A model generated the notes under the pieces. It saw only the letters and a program-made list of their open reading frames with translations. It was not told the origin of the DNA and made no database searches. Position numbers and translations under genes: made by a program. This document shows positions 7,593 to 17,739 of a stretch of 64,000 bases of DNA, piece by piece. The DNA is from Nostoc sp. GT001 (lineage in GTDB: Bacteria; Cyanobacteriota; Cyanobacteriia; Cyanobacteriales; Nostocaceae): positions 4,837,765 to 4,901,764 of the forward strand of contig NZ_JAUDRJ010000003.1 in NCBI RefSeq assembly GCF_030382115.1, written 5' to 3'. The stretch's first letter is position 1. Each line of letters opens with the position of its first letter.

Positions 7593-9026
7593 GTGAAGCA
7601 AATCATCAAACTTGGGATAAATATAGATCCATGTTCCTTACAATTACGCCTCACGGTTGGTATTGCATCATTTTCAGCTTTGGTATTAGGTAGTCTTGCT
7701 ACATGGACTAGTTGGAAAATGCAGCAAATTTTAGTTGATAGTCATAAATATAATATAGAACAAATTGCCAAGCGCTTGCCGCAAGATGTACAAATTTATA
7801 GTGAAATGATGCAACCTGAAACTGGGTTACAAAAAGCTATTAATAATTTAGCAAATACCAATACATTATTATGGCTAAAAAGTCCTGATAATAAAATTTT
7901 AGCAAAATCTACCACTTTGAATTTATTATCTGATACTACGGTAGCTGAATTAATTACCCTGACTAAGATGCCGATTAAACCACAAGTTTACAAAGTGAAC
8001 CAAAGCTACTTTGTTCTATGTGGTAGTTCTGTACAAGTGCAAGGTAAATTATTAGGTGAGTTATTTGTAGTCAAGGATATTACCCGCGAACAGAGAATGT
8101 TTGTAGTAATGGTGCAGAGTTTAGGTATTACTAGTATTTTGGCAATTATTGTTTTAACTGCTGCGATCGCACTTTATATTAAGCGTTCTCTGCAACCTCT
8201 GCGTCAGCTAAATCAAATGGCTTCTGTGATTTCCGCTGAAGATTTAGGACAAGCGCAGCTATATCTTGATAATGCACCCAGTGAAGTTAAAGAATTAGCT
8301 CAAACTTTAACCATGCTGTTATCGCGCCTTTCCCAATCATGGGAGCAAGAACGAGAATTTGTCAGTAATGTTTCTCATGAATTACGCACACCTTTGACAA
8401 TTGTACATGGTTATTTGCAAAGCGTCTTACGAAGGCAGAATAACTTAACCCAAACTCAACAAGAAGCTTTAGAAACTGCGGCATCGGAAGCTGAACGCAC
8501 TATTCGTCTGCTACAAGATTTACTTGATTTAGCACGTGCAGATAGTGGTTACTTATATTTTCAAATGAAATCTTATGTGCTAAATGACTTGGTTGAAGAA
8601 GTTGTCATGATGGCAAAAAAATATAGCGATCGCACAATTACAATCGAGTCAGAAATTTATCCAATTGAGATAAAAGCAGATTATAGTCGCTTGAAACAAG
8701 TATTATTAAATTTAATTGATAATGCCATTAAGTATTCTGATGCTGATACACCGATAATTTTTAAGTTAGATCGGCTTCAAGATCGAGCCATTATTCAAGT
8801 TTGTGACAAAGGTTATGGCATTCCTTTACAACAACAAGCACGGATATTTGAGAGATTTTATCGTGTAGATGAATCTCGCTCTCATACTACTGGGGGTTGT
8901 GGTTTGGGTTTATCGATTGTTAAGACTCTTGTAGAAGGTATGGGAGGTAGTGTCAGTGTGGAATCAAAGTTAGGAGAAGGGAGTATGTTTACAATCAGTT
9001 TACCTACATATAGTAGCTCTATCTGA
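7593..9026 (+). CDS. Sensor histidine kinase (two-TM, HAMP, HisKA, HATPase)
   Basis: The 477-residue protein starts at GTG 7593 without a clear ribosome binding site. TM1 is at about 20-42, followed by a roughly 125-residue extracytoplasmic domain, TM2 at about 173-193, and a HAMP-like linker (RSLQPLRQLNQMASVI). The HisKA phospho-acceptor is H262 in VSHELRTPLT. The ATPase has NLIDNAIKYS (N box), DKGYGIP (G1) and GGCGLGLSIV (G2). It faces the OmpR-type regulator at 9523-10197 on the same strand and is presumably its partner, but nearly 500 bases of rearranged sequence lie between them. The signal is unknown. Confidence 0.93.
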   Translation: MKQIIKLGINIDPCSLQLRLTVGIASFSALVLGSLATWTSWKMQQILVDSHKYNIEQIAKRLPQDVQIYSEMMQPETGLQKAINNLANTNTLLWLKSPDNKILAKSTTLNLLSDTTVAELITLTKMPIKPQVYKVNQSYFVLCGSSVQVQGKLLGELFVVKDITREQRMFVVMVQSLGITSILAIIVLTAAIALYIKRSLQPLRQLNQMASVISAEDLGQAQLYLDNAPSEVKELAQTLTMLLSRLSQSWEQEREFVSNVSHELRTPLTIVHGYLQSVLRRQNNLTQTQQEALETAASEAERTIRLLQDLLDLARADSGYLYFQMKSYVLNDLVEEVVMMAKKYSDRTITIESEIYPIEIKADYSRLKQVLLNLIDNAIKYSDADTPIIFKLDRLQDRAIIQVCDKGYGIPLQQQARIFERFYRVDESRSHTTGGCGLGLSIVKTLVEGMGGSVSVESKLGEGSMFTISLPTYSSSI

Positions 9027-9135
9027 TTTGTAAAAATGCACGGTGTTTAGATCCCCGACTTCTCAAAGAAGTCGGGGATCTAATTTTTCACAAATGATTT
9101 AGGATTGCTATAGTAGCTCTATCTGATTTGTAAAA
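9010..9135. repeat. 26-bp direct repeat exactly 100 bp apart
   Basis: The segment beginning ATAGTAGCTCTATCTG at 9010-9035, which contains the end of the kinase gene and its stop, recurs identically at 9110-9135. A perfect hairpin lies between the copies. This suggests a local duplication of the gene's 3' end. Confidence 0.85.
9049..9081. terminator. Strong hairpin with following T-run after sensor kinase
   Basis: AGATCCCCGACTTC at 9049-9062 pairs perfectly with 9068-9081 around a five-base loop and is followed by TAATTTTTC. It sits 22 bases after the kinase stop. It could terminate transcription before the regulator gene. The same sequence type is also a widespread cyanobacterial repeat. Confidence 0.65.
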
Positions 9136-9201
9136 TTTGCAAGACTCAGATCCCCAATTTCTTGATTTTATTGCAGATATAGTACAGATTACAGATAAAC
9201 T

Positions 9202-9315
9202 TGGCGTTGCTGAATTCCAGGATGAAAATGATTTTGCTTGATTTCAAAACCTTTGTAGATACTTGGTAATGTAACATTTCTACACCAAGATTCATACATC
9301 TAATCAGCAATGCCA
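9202..9315. repeat. Small inverted-repeat element (about 114 bp)
   Basis: TGGCGTTGCTGA at 9202-9213 is inverted as TCAGCAATGCCA at 9304-9315 (11 of 12 match). There is no coding capacity. A GGCGTTGCTGA sequence also occurs at about 21553. This looks like a MITE or IS-end remnant inside the decayed kinase region. Confidence 0.5.
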
Positions 9316-9381
9316 GAAATTTAAGCATCGGGTAATCTATTTGGAAGTCACTCCGTTTCCTGTGAGAATAAAGGCAGCCCT

Positions 9382-9526
9382 CGTTTAACTGGCAAAGCGG
9401 GTTTGGGTTTATCGATTGTGAAACACCTAACCGAAGGTCTGGGAGGCAAAATTGCCATCCTTTCAAAGCCAGGTTATGGGTAGCACTTTTATTCTCACAT
9501 CACCTGCTTTAGGAGCAAAAATATGA
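9382..9526 (+). pseudogene. Remnant of a second histidine-kinase C-terminus
   Basis: The frame reads RLTGKAGLGLSIVKHLTEGL, then GGKIAILSKPGYG, then hits TAG. After a one-base shift (an extra G at about 9478-9480) it continues STFILTSPALGAKI and ends in a TGA that overlaps the ATG of the regulator (ATGA). This is the G2 box and tail of a HATPase domain. The overlap is what an intact kinase-regulator operon would show. Upstream ATPase and HisKA parts are absent, replaced by the 9202-9315 element. So the regulator probably once had a different, directly overlapping kinase. Confidence 0.7.
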
Positions 9527-10197
9527 CAGCACATATCCTTTTGGTGGAAGATGAAGTCAAACTGGCGCGATTTGTCGAATTAGAACTTAATAGCGAAGGC
9601 TACCGGGTAAGTGTCGCCCATGATGGCATTGCGGGCTTGACTCTGGCGCGAGACTCATCACCAGATTTAGCGATTCTAGATTGGATGCTTCCAGGGTTGA
9701 CAGGTTTGGAAATTTGTCGGCGTTTGCGAACAACAGGTAGTACAGTACCAGTGATTTTGTTGACAGCAAAAGATGAAGTGAGCGATCGCGTCGCCGGATT
9801 AGATGCAGGAGCCGATGATTATGTAGTTAAGCCATTCAGCATTGAGGAACTATTAGCTAGAATTCGCGCTCATCTCCGGCGCACGCAAGAAACAGACGAG
9901 GATTTGTTGCAATTTGAAGATTTAAGCTTAAATCGGCGCACTCGTGAAGTATTTCGGGAAAAACGAAGCATTCAGTTAACAGCAAAAGAATTTGACTTAT
10001 TAGAATATCTCCTTTCACATCCCCGTCAAGTATTTACTAGAGATCAAATTTTAGAGAAAGTTTGGGGTTACGATTTCATGGGTGATTCTAATATTATTGA
10101 AGTATATATTCGTTATTTGCGACTTAAGTTAGAAGAAAATAACGAAAAACGTTTGATTCATACAGTCCGTGGTGTAGGCTATGCACTACGGGAGTAA
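9523..10197 (+). CDS. OmpR/PhoB-family response regulator
   Basis: The 224-residue protein has a receiver domain (residues 1-115; acidic pocket VEDE, acceptor D53 in LAILDWMLPG, conserved T and K in LLTAKDE and VVKPFS). A winged-helix DNA-binding domain follows (about 130-223; LTAKEFDLLEYLLSHP, VWGYDF, HTVRGVGYALRE). AGGAGC precedes the ATG. It is presumably phosphorylated by the kinase at 7593-9026 and acts as a transcription factor. Its target genes are not evident. Confidence 0.93.
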   Translation: MTAHILLVEDEVKLARFVELELNSEGYRVSVAHDGIAGLTLARDSSPDLAILDWMLPGLTGLEICRRLRTTGSTVPVILLTAKDEVSDRVAGLDAGADDYVVKPFSIEELLARIRAHLRRTQETDEDLLQFEDLSLNRRTREVFREKRSIQLTAKEFDLLEYLLSHPRQVFTRDQILEKVWGYDFMGDSNIIEVYIRYLRLKLEENNEKRLIHTVRGVGYALRE

Positions 10198-10252
10198 TCG
10201 TAATGACTTGGTGATTTCGAGAAAAGCAACATATTCAAGATAAAAGAGGAAC

Positions 10253-10465
10253 ATGAAGAAAAAATGGGCTGTTAAACGACTGACAGTAAATCTTACAACC
10301 GAGGAAATGAAGAAACTTGAACAATACTGCGCTCTCACGGGAAGACCAGCAACAGATGTAATTCGAGAATTGCTCCGAGGTCTTGAGGTTGACAATACTG
10401 AAAACTCTGAGATAGAAACAGCAGACTCAACAATAACTGTTGGCAGTTGGTCAAAATCACAGTAA
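10253..10465 (+). CDS. Ribbon-helix-helix (CopG-like) small protein
   Basis: The 70-residue protein begins MKKKWAVKRLTVNLTTEEMK, followed by KLEQYCALTGRPATDVIREL. This is a beta strand plus two helices typical of RHH regulators or antitoxins. AGAGGAAC stands before the ATG. The tail is acidic and Ser/Thr-rich. No toxin gene is next to it, so it is more likely a small DNA-binding regulator than half of a toxin-antitoxin pair. It lies 55 bases after the response regulator and is possibly co-transcribed. Confidence 0.7.
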   Translation: MKKKWAVKRLTVNLTTEEMKKLEQYCALTGRPATDVIRELLRGLEVDNTENSEIETADSTITVGSWSKSQ

Positions 10466-10515
10466 ATATCGACTCGAATATAGCATTTACTAATCAGAAT
10501 GAGGTATAACTTAAC

Positions 10516-10557
10516 CTCACCCCCAACCTCTTAATAAAAAGAGGGGTTGGGGGTGAG
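10516..10557. terminator. Intrinsic terminator-like hairpin
   Basis: CTCACCCCCAACCTCTT at 10516-10532 pairs with AAGAGGGGTTGGGGGTGAG at 10539-10557, apart from a two-base bulge. TTTTTAAT follows. It lies 51 bases after the RHH gene and fits termination of the regulator-RHH transcript. Confidence 0.7.
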
Positions 10558-10747
10558 TTTTTAATATGCACTTCATGCACCTGGGAACTTCTATATTCCG
10601 CCAAATTAACGTTTTTACGCCTTTTGCCTTTCCTATGTCTTAACAAGCATCGATTATGGGCATCATAATCCCAGTCCGAATACATCAGCTAGCAGCCAGA
10701 AAACTATTTGGCAGCAAGTTTTTCATTTATAAATATAGTATCAACCG

Positions 10748-12058
10748 ATGGTATGTAGTTTTAGACCTTATCTCTTTGTTTCTCGATATAGTTTGTACGC
10801 TGTATTTCTTTTGGGATGTCTACAGATTCAATTGGGAGTAATCTGTAGCGTAGGTATTTGGATATTATCAGAAGCTCAATTACAAGCAGCCCAAGCACAT
10901 CAGACCTGGAAATCACCTTTAGGATTGACTGAGCAAGTCACCACAATAAATCCTGAGTCAGCAGAGCAATACTCAAAACCACTCCCCTATCGATTAAAAT
11001 CAACACCTATTTTGCTGGCGGCACCCGAAAACTTCAATCCTGATTTGCGATTACCGCCATCGCTACCCGAACCACCGCAGAATTCTAGCCCACCACCGCT
11101 ACCCGAACCACCGCAGCCGAATTCTAGCCCACCAACAACTGCCACCGAAGCAAAAACACCGGATGCAGTTTTGGAAAGTATTCATACAGACTATCGCTAT
11201 GATACAGACAACTTTGGCCAAACTAATTTTTTCTTAGAACCAACAGTTCAGTTTCGATTGAGAAATGGCAATAAAATATTTTTCAAGACAGGTTTTAACT
11301 TCTTTGAGCAACGCGGTGTTGAATCAATTACCAATTTTCCTTTGCAAGTTGGATGGCAAGGAAAAATTGGACAAGTGACTCTACAAACAGCAGCCGGAGT
11401 CGATGTGTTCAATCGTTTACCCACAGCTATCAATCTCAATGTTAAGGTGGATGCTCCGATTGCGCCGCCGCGAGTTTCGTCATCAGGTCGATTGCTATCG
11501 GCAGTAATAATATCAGGTAATTTAGAACAAGGGCCTCATAAATCTAATGCTCGAACTTTAGACAATCAAATTACTGTTTGGCGATTTGGGCCTGATTTAT
11601 ACTGGCAGATTGACCGTAATACCAGCTTATTTTCATCATTGCGTTTGGGTAATTACAACGATGGTAATTCTGAGGTGCAGTCTTTTAGTAGGTTAGAGCG
11701 CAAGTTCGGACAATTTTCTTTGGCAGCTAACTTATTCACTTGGAGTTACGATCGCGATTTAGAACGCACAAGCGGTTATTTTTCTCCACCAGATTTCTTA
11801 GTTTACAACGGTGAGTTAGCTTGGGAGGGAGATATTGCTCAATTCTTACGCTGTCGCCTTGCTGCCAACTTAGGACGGCAGCGACTTAAAGGAGAATTTG
11901 ACAACGCCAATACCTATCAAACGCGCTGTACGGTAAAACTGTCGCCCAGTATAGAAGCAGACTTGGGCTATAGCTTTAGTAATGTCCGCAATCAAGAAAC
12001 CAGCGGAAGTGCTTACGGTGGTAATTCCTTCACAGGACAGTTGCGGGTCAAATTTTAA
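10748..12058 (+). CDS. Outer-membrane beta-barrel protein with Pro-rich linker
   Basis: The 436-residue ORF has no clear ribosome binding site, so its start is uncertain. A hydrophobic export segment lies at about residues 14-40. It is followed by a linker with a tandem repeat (PPSLPEPPQNSSPP / PPPLPEPPQPNSSPP, about residues 105-135) and then roughly 290 residues of alternating beta-strand pattern. The chain ends in Phe (QLRVKF), the usual signature of barrel insertion by BAM. It loosely recalls the C-terminal barrel of cellulose-export proteins, and a cellulose-synthase-like enzyme lies 8 kb away. A link between them is inference only. The gene precedes the hybrid kinase on the same strand by 62 bases. 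Confidence 0.65.
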   Translation: MVCSFRPYLFVSRYSLYAVFLLGCLQIQLGVICSVGIWILSEAQLQAAQAHQTWKSPLGLTEQVTTINPESAEQYSKPLPYRLKSTPILLAAPENFNPDLRLPPSLPEPPQNSSPPPLPEPPQPNSSPPTTATEAKTPDAVLESIHTDYRYDTDNFGQTNFFLEPTVQFRLRNGNKIFFKTGFNFFEQRGVESITNFPLQVGWQGKIGQVTLQTAAGVDVFNRLPTAINLNVKVDAPIAPPRVSSSGRLLSAVIISGNLEQGPHKSNARTLDNQITVWRFGPDLYWQIDRNTSLFSSLRLGNYNDGNSEVQSFSRLERKFGQFSLAANLFTWSYDRDLERTSGYFSPPDFLVYNGELAWEGDIAQFLRCRLAANLGRQRLKGEFDNANTYQTRCTVKLSPSIEADLGYSFSNVRNQETSGSAYGGNSFTGQLRVKF

Positions 12059-12070
12059 CAAAAAAGAATT

Positions 12071-12085
12071 CAGGAGTCAGAATTC
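12071..12085. repeat. Solo copy of the CAGGAGTCAGAATTC repeat end
   Basis: CAGGAGTCAGAATTC between the barrel and kinase genes matches 15 bases of the 17-bp terminal repeat of the element at 7362-7546. Confidence 0.6.
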
Positions 12086-12120
12086 TGTTTTTAAAATCCA
12101 AAATGGTATAAGGCTGGAGA

Positions 12121-15100
12121 ATGAAAGCACCATTACCTGATAACGAAACACAGCGAATCGAATCTCTTTTGCAGTATAAAATACTCGACACTCCTTCAGA
12201 AGCAGCCTTTGACGACCTCACCCGTTTAGCCTCATATATTTGTGGAACTCCCATTGCCTTAATCAGCTTAATTGATACTAATCGTCAGTGGTTCAAATCA
12301 AAAGTTGGTTTGGATGCCCTACAAACACCCCGTGATTTGGCATTCTGCGCCCATGCTATTCTGCAACCTGAAGTTTTTGTTGTACCTGATGCAACAGAAG
12401 ACGAAAGGTTTGCGACAAACCCCTTTGTCACCTCTGACCCAAATGTTCGGTTTTATGCTGGAGTACCGCTAACTAACCCTGAAGGATATGCACTAGGAAC
12501 ACTTTGTGTAATCGATCGTGTACCAAGAAACCTCTCTCCAGAACAACTTGAAGCATTACGAATTATTGGTCATCAGGTAATTAAGCAACTAGAAATGCGC
12601 CGCAATTTAGCAAGTTTGGTATTGGCAAGTGATACACGCAAACAGTCCCAGAAGACACGCAAACAATTTTTTCAAAGGATAGCTGGAGGGTTTGGGTTAG
12701 CATCGGCAGTTTTAGTTTTGATTGGTGTGATTTCTTATCAAAATACACATATATTGATTGATACAAATAACCAAGTACAAATAACCCAAGAGAAAATCAA
12801 TAAACTAGAAGAATTACTGTCTGAGATAAAAGATGCTGAGACTGGACAACGCGGTTACATCCTCACTGGACAAGAAAGTTATCTAGAACCTTATCAAGCA
12901 GTAATTGGAAACATCGATCGCAAAATTGTAAAACTGAAGGATTTAATTGCAGATGAACCTAACCAACAAAAGCAGTTCGCAACTCTTGAATCTTTGATAG
13001 CTGCAAAACTTGCCATACTTAAGCAGACTATATACTTGCGTCAAAATCAGGGATTTGAGGCGGCGTTGCAGGTAATCCAGACAAATCAAGGAAAACATCT
13101 CATGGATGATATCCGCAAGATCGTCCATGAGATAGAAAATCAGGATAGAGGGTTGCTTCAACAACAGTCACAAGCTGCAAAAGCCAGTGCTAACAACACG
13201 GTTTTGACACTGGCGATCGCGATTTGTCTAAGTTTTTTGATTCTGGCTATAGTCTACTACTTTATTTACCGTGAAGGAAAAGAGCGGAAATTAACAGAGG
13301 AAACACTCAATCAAGAACGCAACTTTATCTCAGCAGTCCTTAATACAACCAGCGCTTTAGTAATAGTTCTTGACACGAAAGGGCAAATCGTTCGCTTCAA
13401 TCAAGCTTGCGAACAAATTACTGGTTACTCATTTGATGAGGTGAAAGGAAGGCATTTCTGGAACCTATTTCTACTTCCTGAACAGGTAGAGTCGGTTAAA
13501 GCAGTTTTTGAGCAGTTGCGATCTGGTGAAGCGCCCAAAGAATACGAAAACTATTGGGTAACTAAGGATGGCAGTCAGCGGCTTATTTCTTGGACTAACA
13601 CTACCTTGAAAGACTATGAGGGGCACGTTGAATACATTGTTGCTACAGGTATTGACATCAGCGATGTCTTTGAGGAACTTCGCTTACGCAAACGAACTGA
13701 ACAGCATTTGAAAGCAGAGTATGTTACAACCCGTGTCTTGGCAGAGTCAACCACAATCAATGAAGCCATGCCCCAAATCTTGCAAGGAATCTGCGAAAGT
13801 TTGGGATGGGATTTTAGTGAATTTTGGATGCTGGATCGGCGAGCAAATCTACTGTCCTTGCTAAATGCATGGTATAAAATCTCCTTTGAGATGCAAGAAT
13901 TTGACATCCTCAGTCGGCAGATTACATTTGCACCAGGAATTGGGCTGCCTGGTCGTGTCTGGGCTAGTCTTGAACCTGTTTGGATCGCTGATGTCGTTAA
14001 AGATCGGAGTTTCATTCGCTCTCAAATCGCTGCCGAAGCAGAACTGCATGGAGCTTTTGGTTTTCCGATCTGTAGTGGTAAAAAAATCATCGGTGTCATT
14101 ACCTGCTTTAGCCATGAAATCCAGCAAGCTGACCCAGATTTGGCAAAAGTCATGAATTTGATTGGCGAGCAAGTAGGGCAGTTTATTGAGCGCAAGCAGG
14201 CAGAAGAACAACTCCAACGCCAAAACTTGCGATCGCAACTATTTACTGAAATCACCCTCAAAATTCGTCAGTCTTTGCAAATCAAAGAAATTTTCCAAAT
14301 CACTGTCACTGAGGTACAAAAAATTCTCCATAGCGATCGAGTTTTGATTTATCAACCTTTGGCTGATGGCTCTGGAGCTACCGTGGTTGAGGCAGTAATT
14401 TCTGGCTGGCTGGCAATTAAAGATAAAGAGCTAGTCGATGCTTACTTTCAAGCCGAATATATCCAGCAGTACTATCTACAGCAGTACCGTCAAAAACCGA
14501 ATCTGGGGCTTGCTGACTTGGATATAGCTGAAGTCCAAAACAACCATCTCGAATTACTACAACAATTTGGAGTCCAGTGTAATTTAGTCATACCCATTCT
14601 TGTCAAAGAAGAACTCTGCGGTTTACTGATTGTCCATCAGTGCGGCAGTTCCCGCCAATGGTCTAGCTTTGAAACTCATCTTTTACGGCAAATAGCCGAC
14701 CAAGTAGGTATTGCCTTAGCCCAAGCCCAAATGTTAGATGCAGAAACTCAACAACGACGAGAACTCGAAATTGCTCGTCACCAAGCTGAATTAGCTTCTC
14801 AAACCAAAAGTGCCTTTTTGGCCAACATGAGCCATGAAATTCGGACTCCGATGAATGCTGTATTAGGCATGACAGGTTTAATGTTAGAAACTCCCCTAAA
14901 TTCCGAGCAACGGGATTTTATGGAGACAATTCGCATTAGTGGCGATGCTCTCTTAAGCCTGATCAACGAAATTTTGGATCTGTCCAAACTAGAGGCTGGG
15001 GAAATGGCACTAGAAACTCTAGATTTTAATTTATCTACCTGTGTAGAAGAAGTATTGGAATTATTGGCTCCCTCAGCTCATCATAAGGGATTAGAAATTG

Positions 15101-16848
15101 CAGGATTAATCTATAGCAACGTCCCTACCCATCTCCAAGGCGATGCTGGCCGTCTGCGGCAAATTCTTATGAACCTGATTAGCAATGCGATCAAGTTCAC
15201 CAGTAAAGGAGAGGTAGTATTACGCGCAGAATTGCGTTCGCTTTCCCTAACTACAGCCACCATCTATTTTGCGATCGTAGATACCGGTCTTGGCATTACC
15301 CCAGAAGATCAATCCAAACTGTTTAAGCCATTTACCCAAGTAGATGCTTCCACCACCCGCAAATATGGCGGCACAGGTTTGGGATTAGCCATCTGCAAGC
15401 AACTAGTAAGCTTGATGGGAGGAGAAATGGGTGTAGAAAGTCGCTTGGGGAAAGGATCTAAGTTTTGGTTTGAAGTAACTTTTGCCAAGCAACTTGACTC
15501 TATTTCCTTAGAAGGCGAACGCGAACTTTTGATCAATCGGCGCTTGTTAGTGGTAGATGATAATGCTACTAATCGCAAAATTATCTACCATCAAGCTACC
15601 CGTTGGGGGATGCTGGTGGATCAGGTTGCCTCGGCTAGTGTTGCTCTCAAAGCTATTCAGGAAGCTGCCAAGCAAAAAAATTTCTATGACATAGCTGTGA
15701 TTGATATGCAGATGCCAAAAATAGATGGCATGACTTTAGGAGAACAAATTAAAGCAAATTCAGCGATCGCTGGGCTACCTTTGATTATGCTTACCTCTAC
15801 TAATCAACGCGATGAAATCCAACGAGCGCTAAAAATAGGATTTGCGGCTTATTTAGTCAAACCTATTAAGCCATCGCGGCTCCTCGATACCATCATGACT
15901 ATTTTAGGAACACAGATGCAAGAGGAGTCTGAAGTCAAAATTCAGGAGTTAGAATGGGCTACGCCCCGCTTCTCTAACAGAAGTCAGGATTTAAAACTGC
16001 AAAATTCTGAAAACAACCTCAACTATTATTCTTCTAGTTCGCGGCTTCCACCTCGTAACTCCCAAAAATTAAGAATTCTCTTAGCCGAAGATAATTTGGT
16101 GAATCAGAAAGTCGCTTTGAAGCAACTCAAAAGCCTGGGTTATAGTGCTGACGTTGCTGGGAATGGGAAAGAAGTTTTGCAGCTATTAGAAAAAATTCCC
16201 TACGATTTAATTCTGATGGATTGCCAAATGCCAGTTCTCGATGGTTTAGAAACCACAAAAGAAATTCATCGTTGGCAAGAAAACTACTTTGCTAGTGGTT
16301 ATCGTCCGGTAGTAATTGCAATGACAGCTAATGCGATGAGAGAAGACCAACAAATGTGTCTAGATGCCGGAATGGATGACTATTTGAGCAAGCCAGTAAT
16401 CAAAGAAGATTTGGCGGCGACGCTAGAGCGTTGGGGAAATGTGATATTCGAGGCAAAAGAAACAGCTGCCACAGAGCAAACAGTTTCTACAACAGATGTA
16501 GGTTCAGTTAACCTCCCAATTGATTGGGAACGTTTGCACCAACTCTCAGAAAATAACCCAGAATTTGAATTGGAACTACTGCAAATATTTGTTGAGGATA
16601 TTCAACCTCGTCTAGAGTTAATTAAAATAGCGATCGCAGATCATGACTTTGATCAAATAGTACTCCAAGGTCATCAAATTAAAGGTTCTAGTGCCAATAT
16701 GGGAGTTACAACCATGCATCTGGCAGCAGAAAAACTAGAACAATTAGCTTATAAACAAGAGCGTCGAGGTACTAGTAACTTAATCTTAGAGTTAGAAGAT
16801 TTTATTAAACGCATTCAAGAGTTTTTAATGAAAACTCCTAACTCCTAA
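12121..16848 (+). CDS. Hybrid sensor kinase: GAF-TM-CHASE3-TM-PAS-GAF-GAF-HisKA-HATPase-REC-REC-HPt
   Basis: The 1575-residue protein carries a complete phosphorelay. In order: GAF (about 20-165), TM1 (190-207), CHASE3 sensor (208-350; [13 protein letters not shown]), TM2 (360-382), PAS (400-520), GAF (534-690), GAF (707-874), HisKA with H905 in [10 protein letters not shown], HATPase (N box NLISNAIKF about 1018; GGTGLGL about 1083), REC1 (acceptor D1195), REC2 (acceptor D1367), and HPt (H1518 in [12 protein letters not shown]). An unusual feature is that the first GAF precedes the membrane segments and so should be cytoplasmic. The output regulator is not identifiable. The partner-switching module immediately downstream may be related functionally, but this is inference. 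Confidence 0.93.
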   Translation: MKAPLPDNETQRIESLLQYKILDTPSEAAFDDLTRLASYICGTPIALISLIDTNRQWFKSKVGLDALQTPRDLAFCAHAILQPEVFVVPDATEDERFATNPFVTSDPNVRFYAGVPLTNPEGYALGTLCVIDRVPRNLSPEQLEALRIIGHQVIKQLEMRRNLASLVLASDTRKQSQKTRKQFFQRIAGGFGLASAVLVLIGVISYQNTHILIDTNNQVQITQEKINKLEELLSEIKDAETGQRGYILTGQESYLEPYQAVIGNIDRKIVKLKDLIADEPNQQKQFATLESLIAAKLAILKQTIYLRQNQGFEAALQVIQTNQGKHLMDDIRKIVHEIENQDRGLLQQQSQAAKASANNTVLTLAIAICLSFLILAIVYYFIYREGKERKLTEETLNQERNFISAVLNTTSALVIVLDTKGQIVRFNQACEQITGYSFDEVKGRHFWNLFLLPEQVESVKAVFEQLRSGEAPKEYENYWVTKDGSQRLISWTNTTLKDYEGHVEYIVATGIDISDVFEELRLRKRTEQHLKAEYVTTRVLAESTTINEAMPQILQGICESLGWDFSEFWMLDRRANLLSLLNAWYKISFEMQEFDILSRQITFAPGIGLPGRVWASLEPVWIADVVKDRSFIRSQIAAEAELHGAFGFPICSGKKIIGVITCFSHEIQQADPDLAKVMNLIGEQVGQFIERKQAEEQLQRQNLRSQLFTEITLKIRQSLQIKEIFQITVTEVQKILHSDRVLIYQPLADGSGATVVEAVISGWLAIKDKELVDAYFQAEYIQQYYLQQYRQKPNLGLADLDIAEVQNNHLELLQQFGVQCNLVIPILVKEELCGLLIVHQCGSSRQWSSFETHLLRQIADQVGIALAQAQMLDAETQQRRELEIARHQAELASQTKSAFLANMSHEIRTPMNAVLGMTGLMLETPLNSEQRDFMETIRISGDALLSLINEILDLSKLEAGEMALETLDFNLSTCVEEVLELLAPSAHHKGLEIAGLIYSNVPTHLQGDAGRLRQILMNLISNAIKFTSKGEVVLRAELRSLSLTTATIYFAIVDTGLGITPEDQSKLFKPFTQVDASTTRKYGGTGLGLAICKQLVSLMGGEMGVESRLGKGSKFWFEVTFAKQLDSISLEGERELLINRRLLVVDDNATNRKIIYHQATRWGMLVDQVASASVALKAIQEAAKQKNFYDIAVIDMQMPKIDGMTLGEQIKANSAIAGLPLIMLTSTNQRDEIQRALKIGFAAYLVKPIKPSRLLDTIMTILGTQMQEESEVKIQELEWATPRFSNRSQDLKLQNSENNLNYYSSSSRLPPRNSQKLRILLAEDNLVNQKVALKQLKSLGYSADVAGNGKEVLQLLEKIPYDLILMDCQMPVLDGLETTKEIHRWQENYFASGYRPVVIAMTANAMREDQQMCLDAGMDDYLSKPVIKEDLAATLERWGNVIFEAKETAATEQTVSTTDVGSVNLPIDWERLHQLSENNPEFELELLQIFVEDIQPRLELIKIAIADHDFDQIVLQGHQIKGSSANMGVTTMHLAAEKLEQLAYKQERRGTSNLILELEDFIKRIQEFLMKTPNS

Positions 16849-17172
16849 TTTTCCACTTTTATCGAACATAATTCAGGAGTCAGGTGTTCGCCGAGCGCAG
16901 TCGAGGTGAGTCAGAATTCAGAATGAATTTTGTACGACACAACGACAGACGGTAGTTTAATCTTGACTTACCTCGACTTCGCTCGGCACAAGTCGCTCGA
17001 TTACCGCGCAGCGATGCACTGAGCTTGTCGAAGTGTCGAAACTCAGTGCATCGCTGGGGGAAAGCGAGTCTTCTCTCAAGGGCGAACGAGCGTCTTGATT
17101 CTGACTCCTGTTAGCGGATAGCTAAGGTTTAGCCCATTCTGAATTCTGAATTCTTCTTCAACATCAGTATAT
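16849..17172. other. Intergenic region filled by nested repeats
   Basis: The spacer lies between the convergent hybrid kinase and anti-sigma-factor-like gene. It is almost wholly occupied by the nested inverted-repeat element at 16874-17110 and the adjoining TTCTGAATTCTGA repeats. No gene is present. Confidence 0.7.
16874..17110. repeat. Nested MITE-like element
   Basis: The outer ends are CAGGAGTCAG (16874-16883) and CTGACTCCTG (17101-17110). Inside are an 18-bp inverted pair at 16890-16907 and 16969-16986 (GCCGAGCGCAGTCGAGGT type, one mismatch) and a perfect 15-bp hairpin (CAGCGATGCACTGAG 17009-17023 with 17042-17056). It appears that one repeat family inserted into another, since the left end splits the motif that is continuous at 7362. 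Confidence 0.7.
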
Positions 17173-17589
17173 TTAATAATATTTAATAATAAATAAACAG
17201 TAACGATTATCTGCTGTCGGCTCATAACTTAACTTGTCAGCAATGGTGGACATGATTTTTAAACCACGTCCGCGCTCTCGATCGTTATTCTCAAATTCAG
17301 ATGTTTGCCGTAATTTTTGCTCTAAGTCAAAAGGCTGTCCTTGAGAGCAAATGCGGATTTCTATATATTCATCTAACCGCACAGCTTCTATCTCAATAGG
17401 AGTTTCAATAGGCAAATTTTTGTGGGCATGTTCAACAATGTTAGTAAAGCCTTCTATCAAAAGTGTTTGACACTGCCACCACATTTGTTGATCGGGAATA
17501 GGTGGTTGATTCATCTGCTCGAACCAAGACAAAACTTGAGATGAAGCTGTCAGGTCTGTATTGACTTTGAGATAAATTTTATGATTCAC
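17173..17589 (-). CDS. RsbW-like serine kinase / anti-sigma factor (HATPase)
   Basis: The 138-residue protein has a single GHKL ATPase fold: N box LIEGFTNIVEHAH and G box DRERGRGLKIMSTI. This is the layout of RsbW/SpoIIAB-type kinases that bind a partner and phosphorylate a STAS protein. It is divergent from the PP2C phosphatase gene at 17740 (150 bases between starts). A STAS gene follows that one, so all three partner-switch components are present. In Nostoc punctiforme a similar trio (HmpW/U/V) controls hormogonium development. Whether these are the orthologues needs a search. Confidence 0.85.
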   Translation of the reverse strand: MNHKIYLKVNTDLTASSQVLSWFEQMNQPPIPDQQMWWQCQTLLIEGFTNIVEHAHKNLPIETPIEIEAVRLDEYIEIRICSQGQPFDLEQKLRQTSEFENNDRERGRGLKIMSTIADKLSYEPTADNRYCLFIIKYY

Positions 17590-17739
17590 TTTTTAACTAA
17601 GAAAATATTGTGAAATAATCATATTCTTTAATTAGTTTATTTAATTTGAGTATTTTTACTATACATTAAAAACTAAATTGCATATAACTTAAATTAAAGC
17701 AACTATTTACCGAACATTTTACTTAGTAAATTGTAATTT

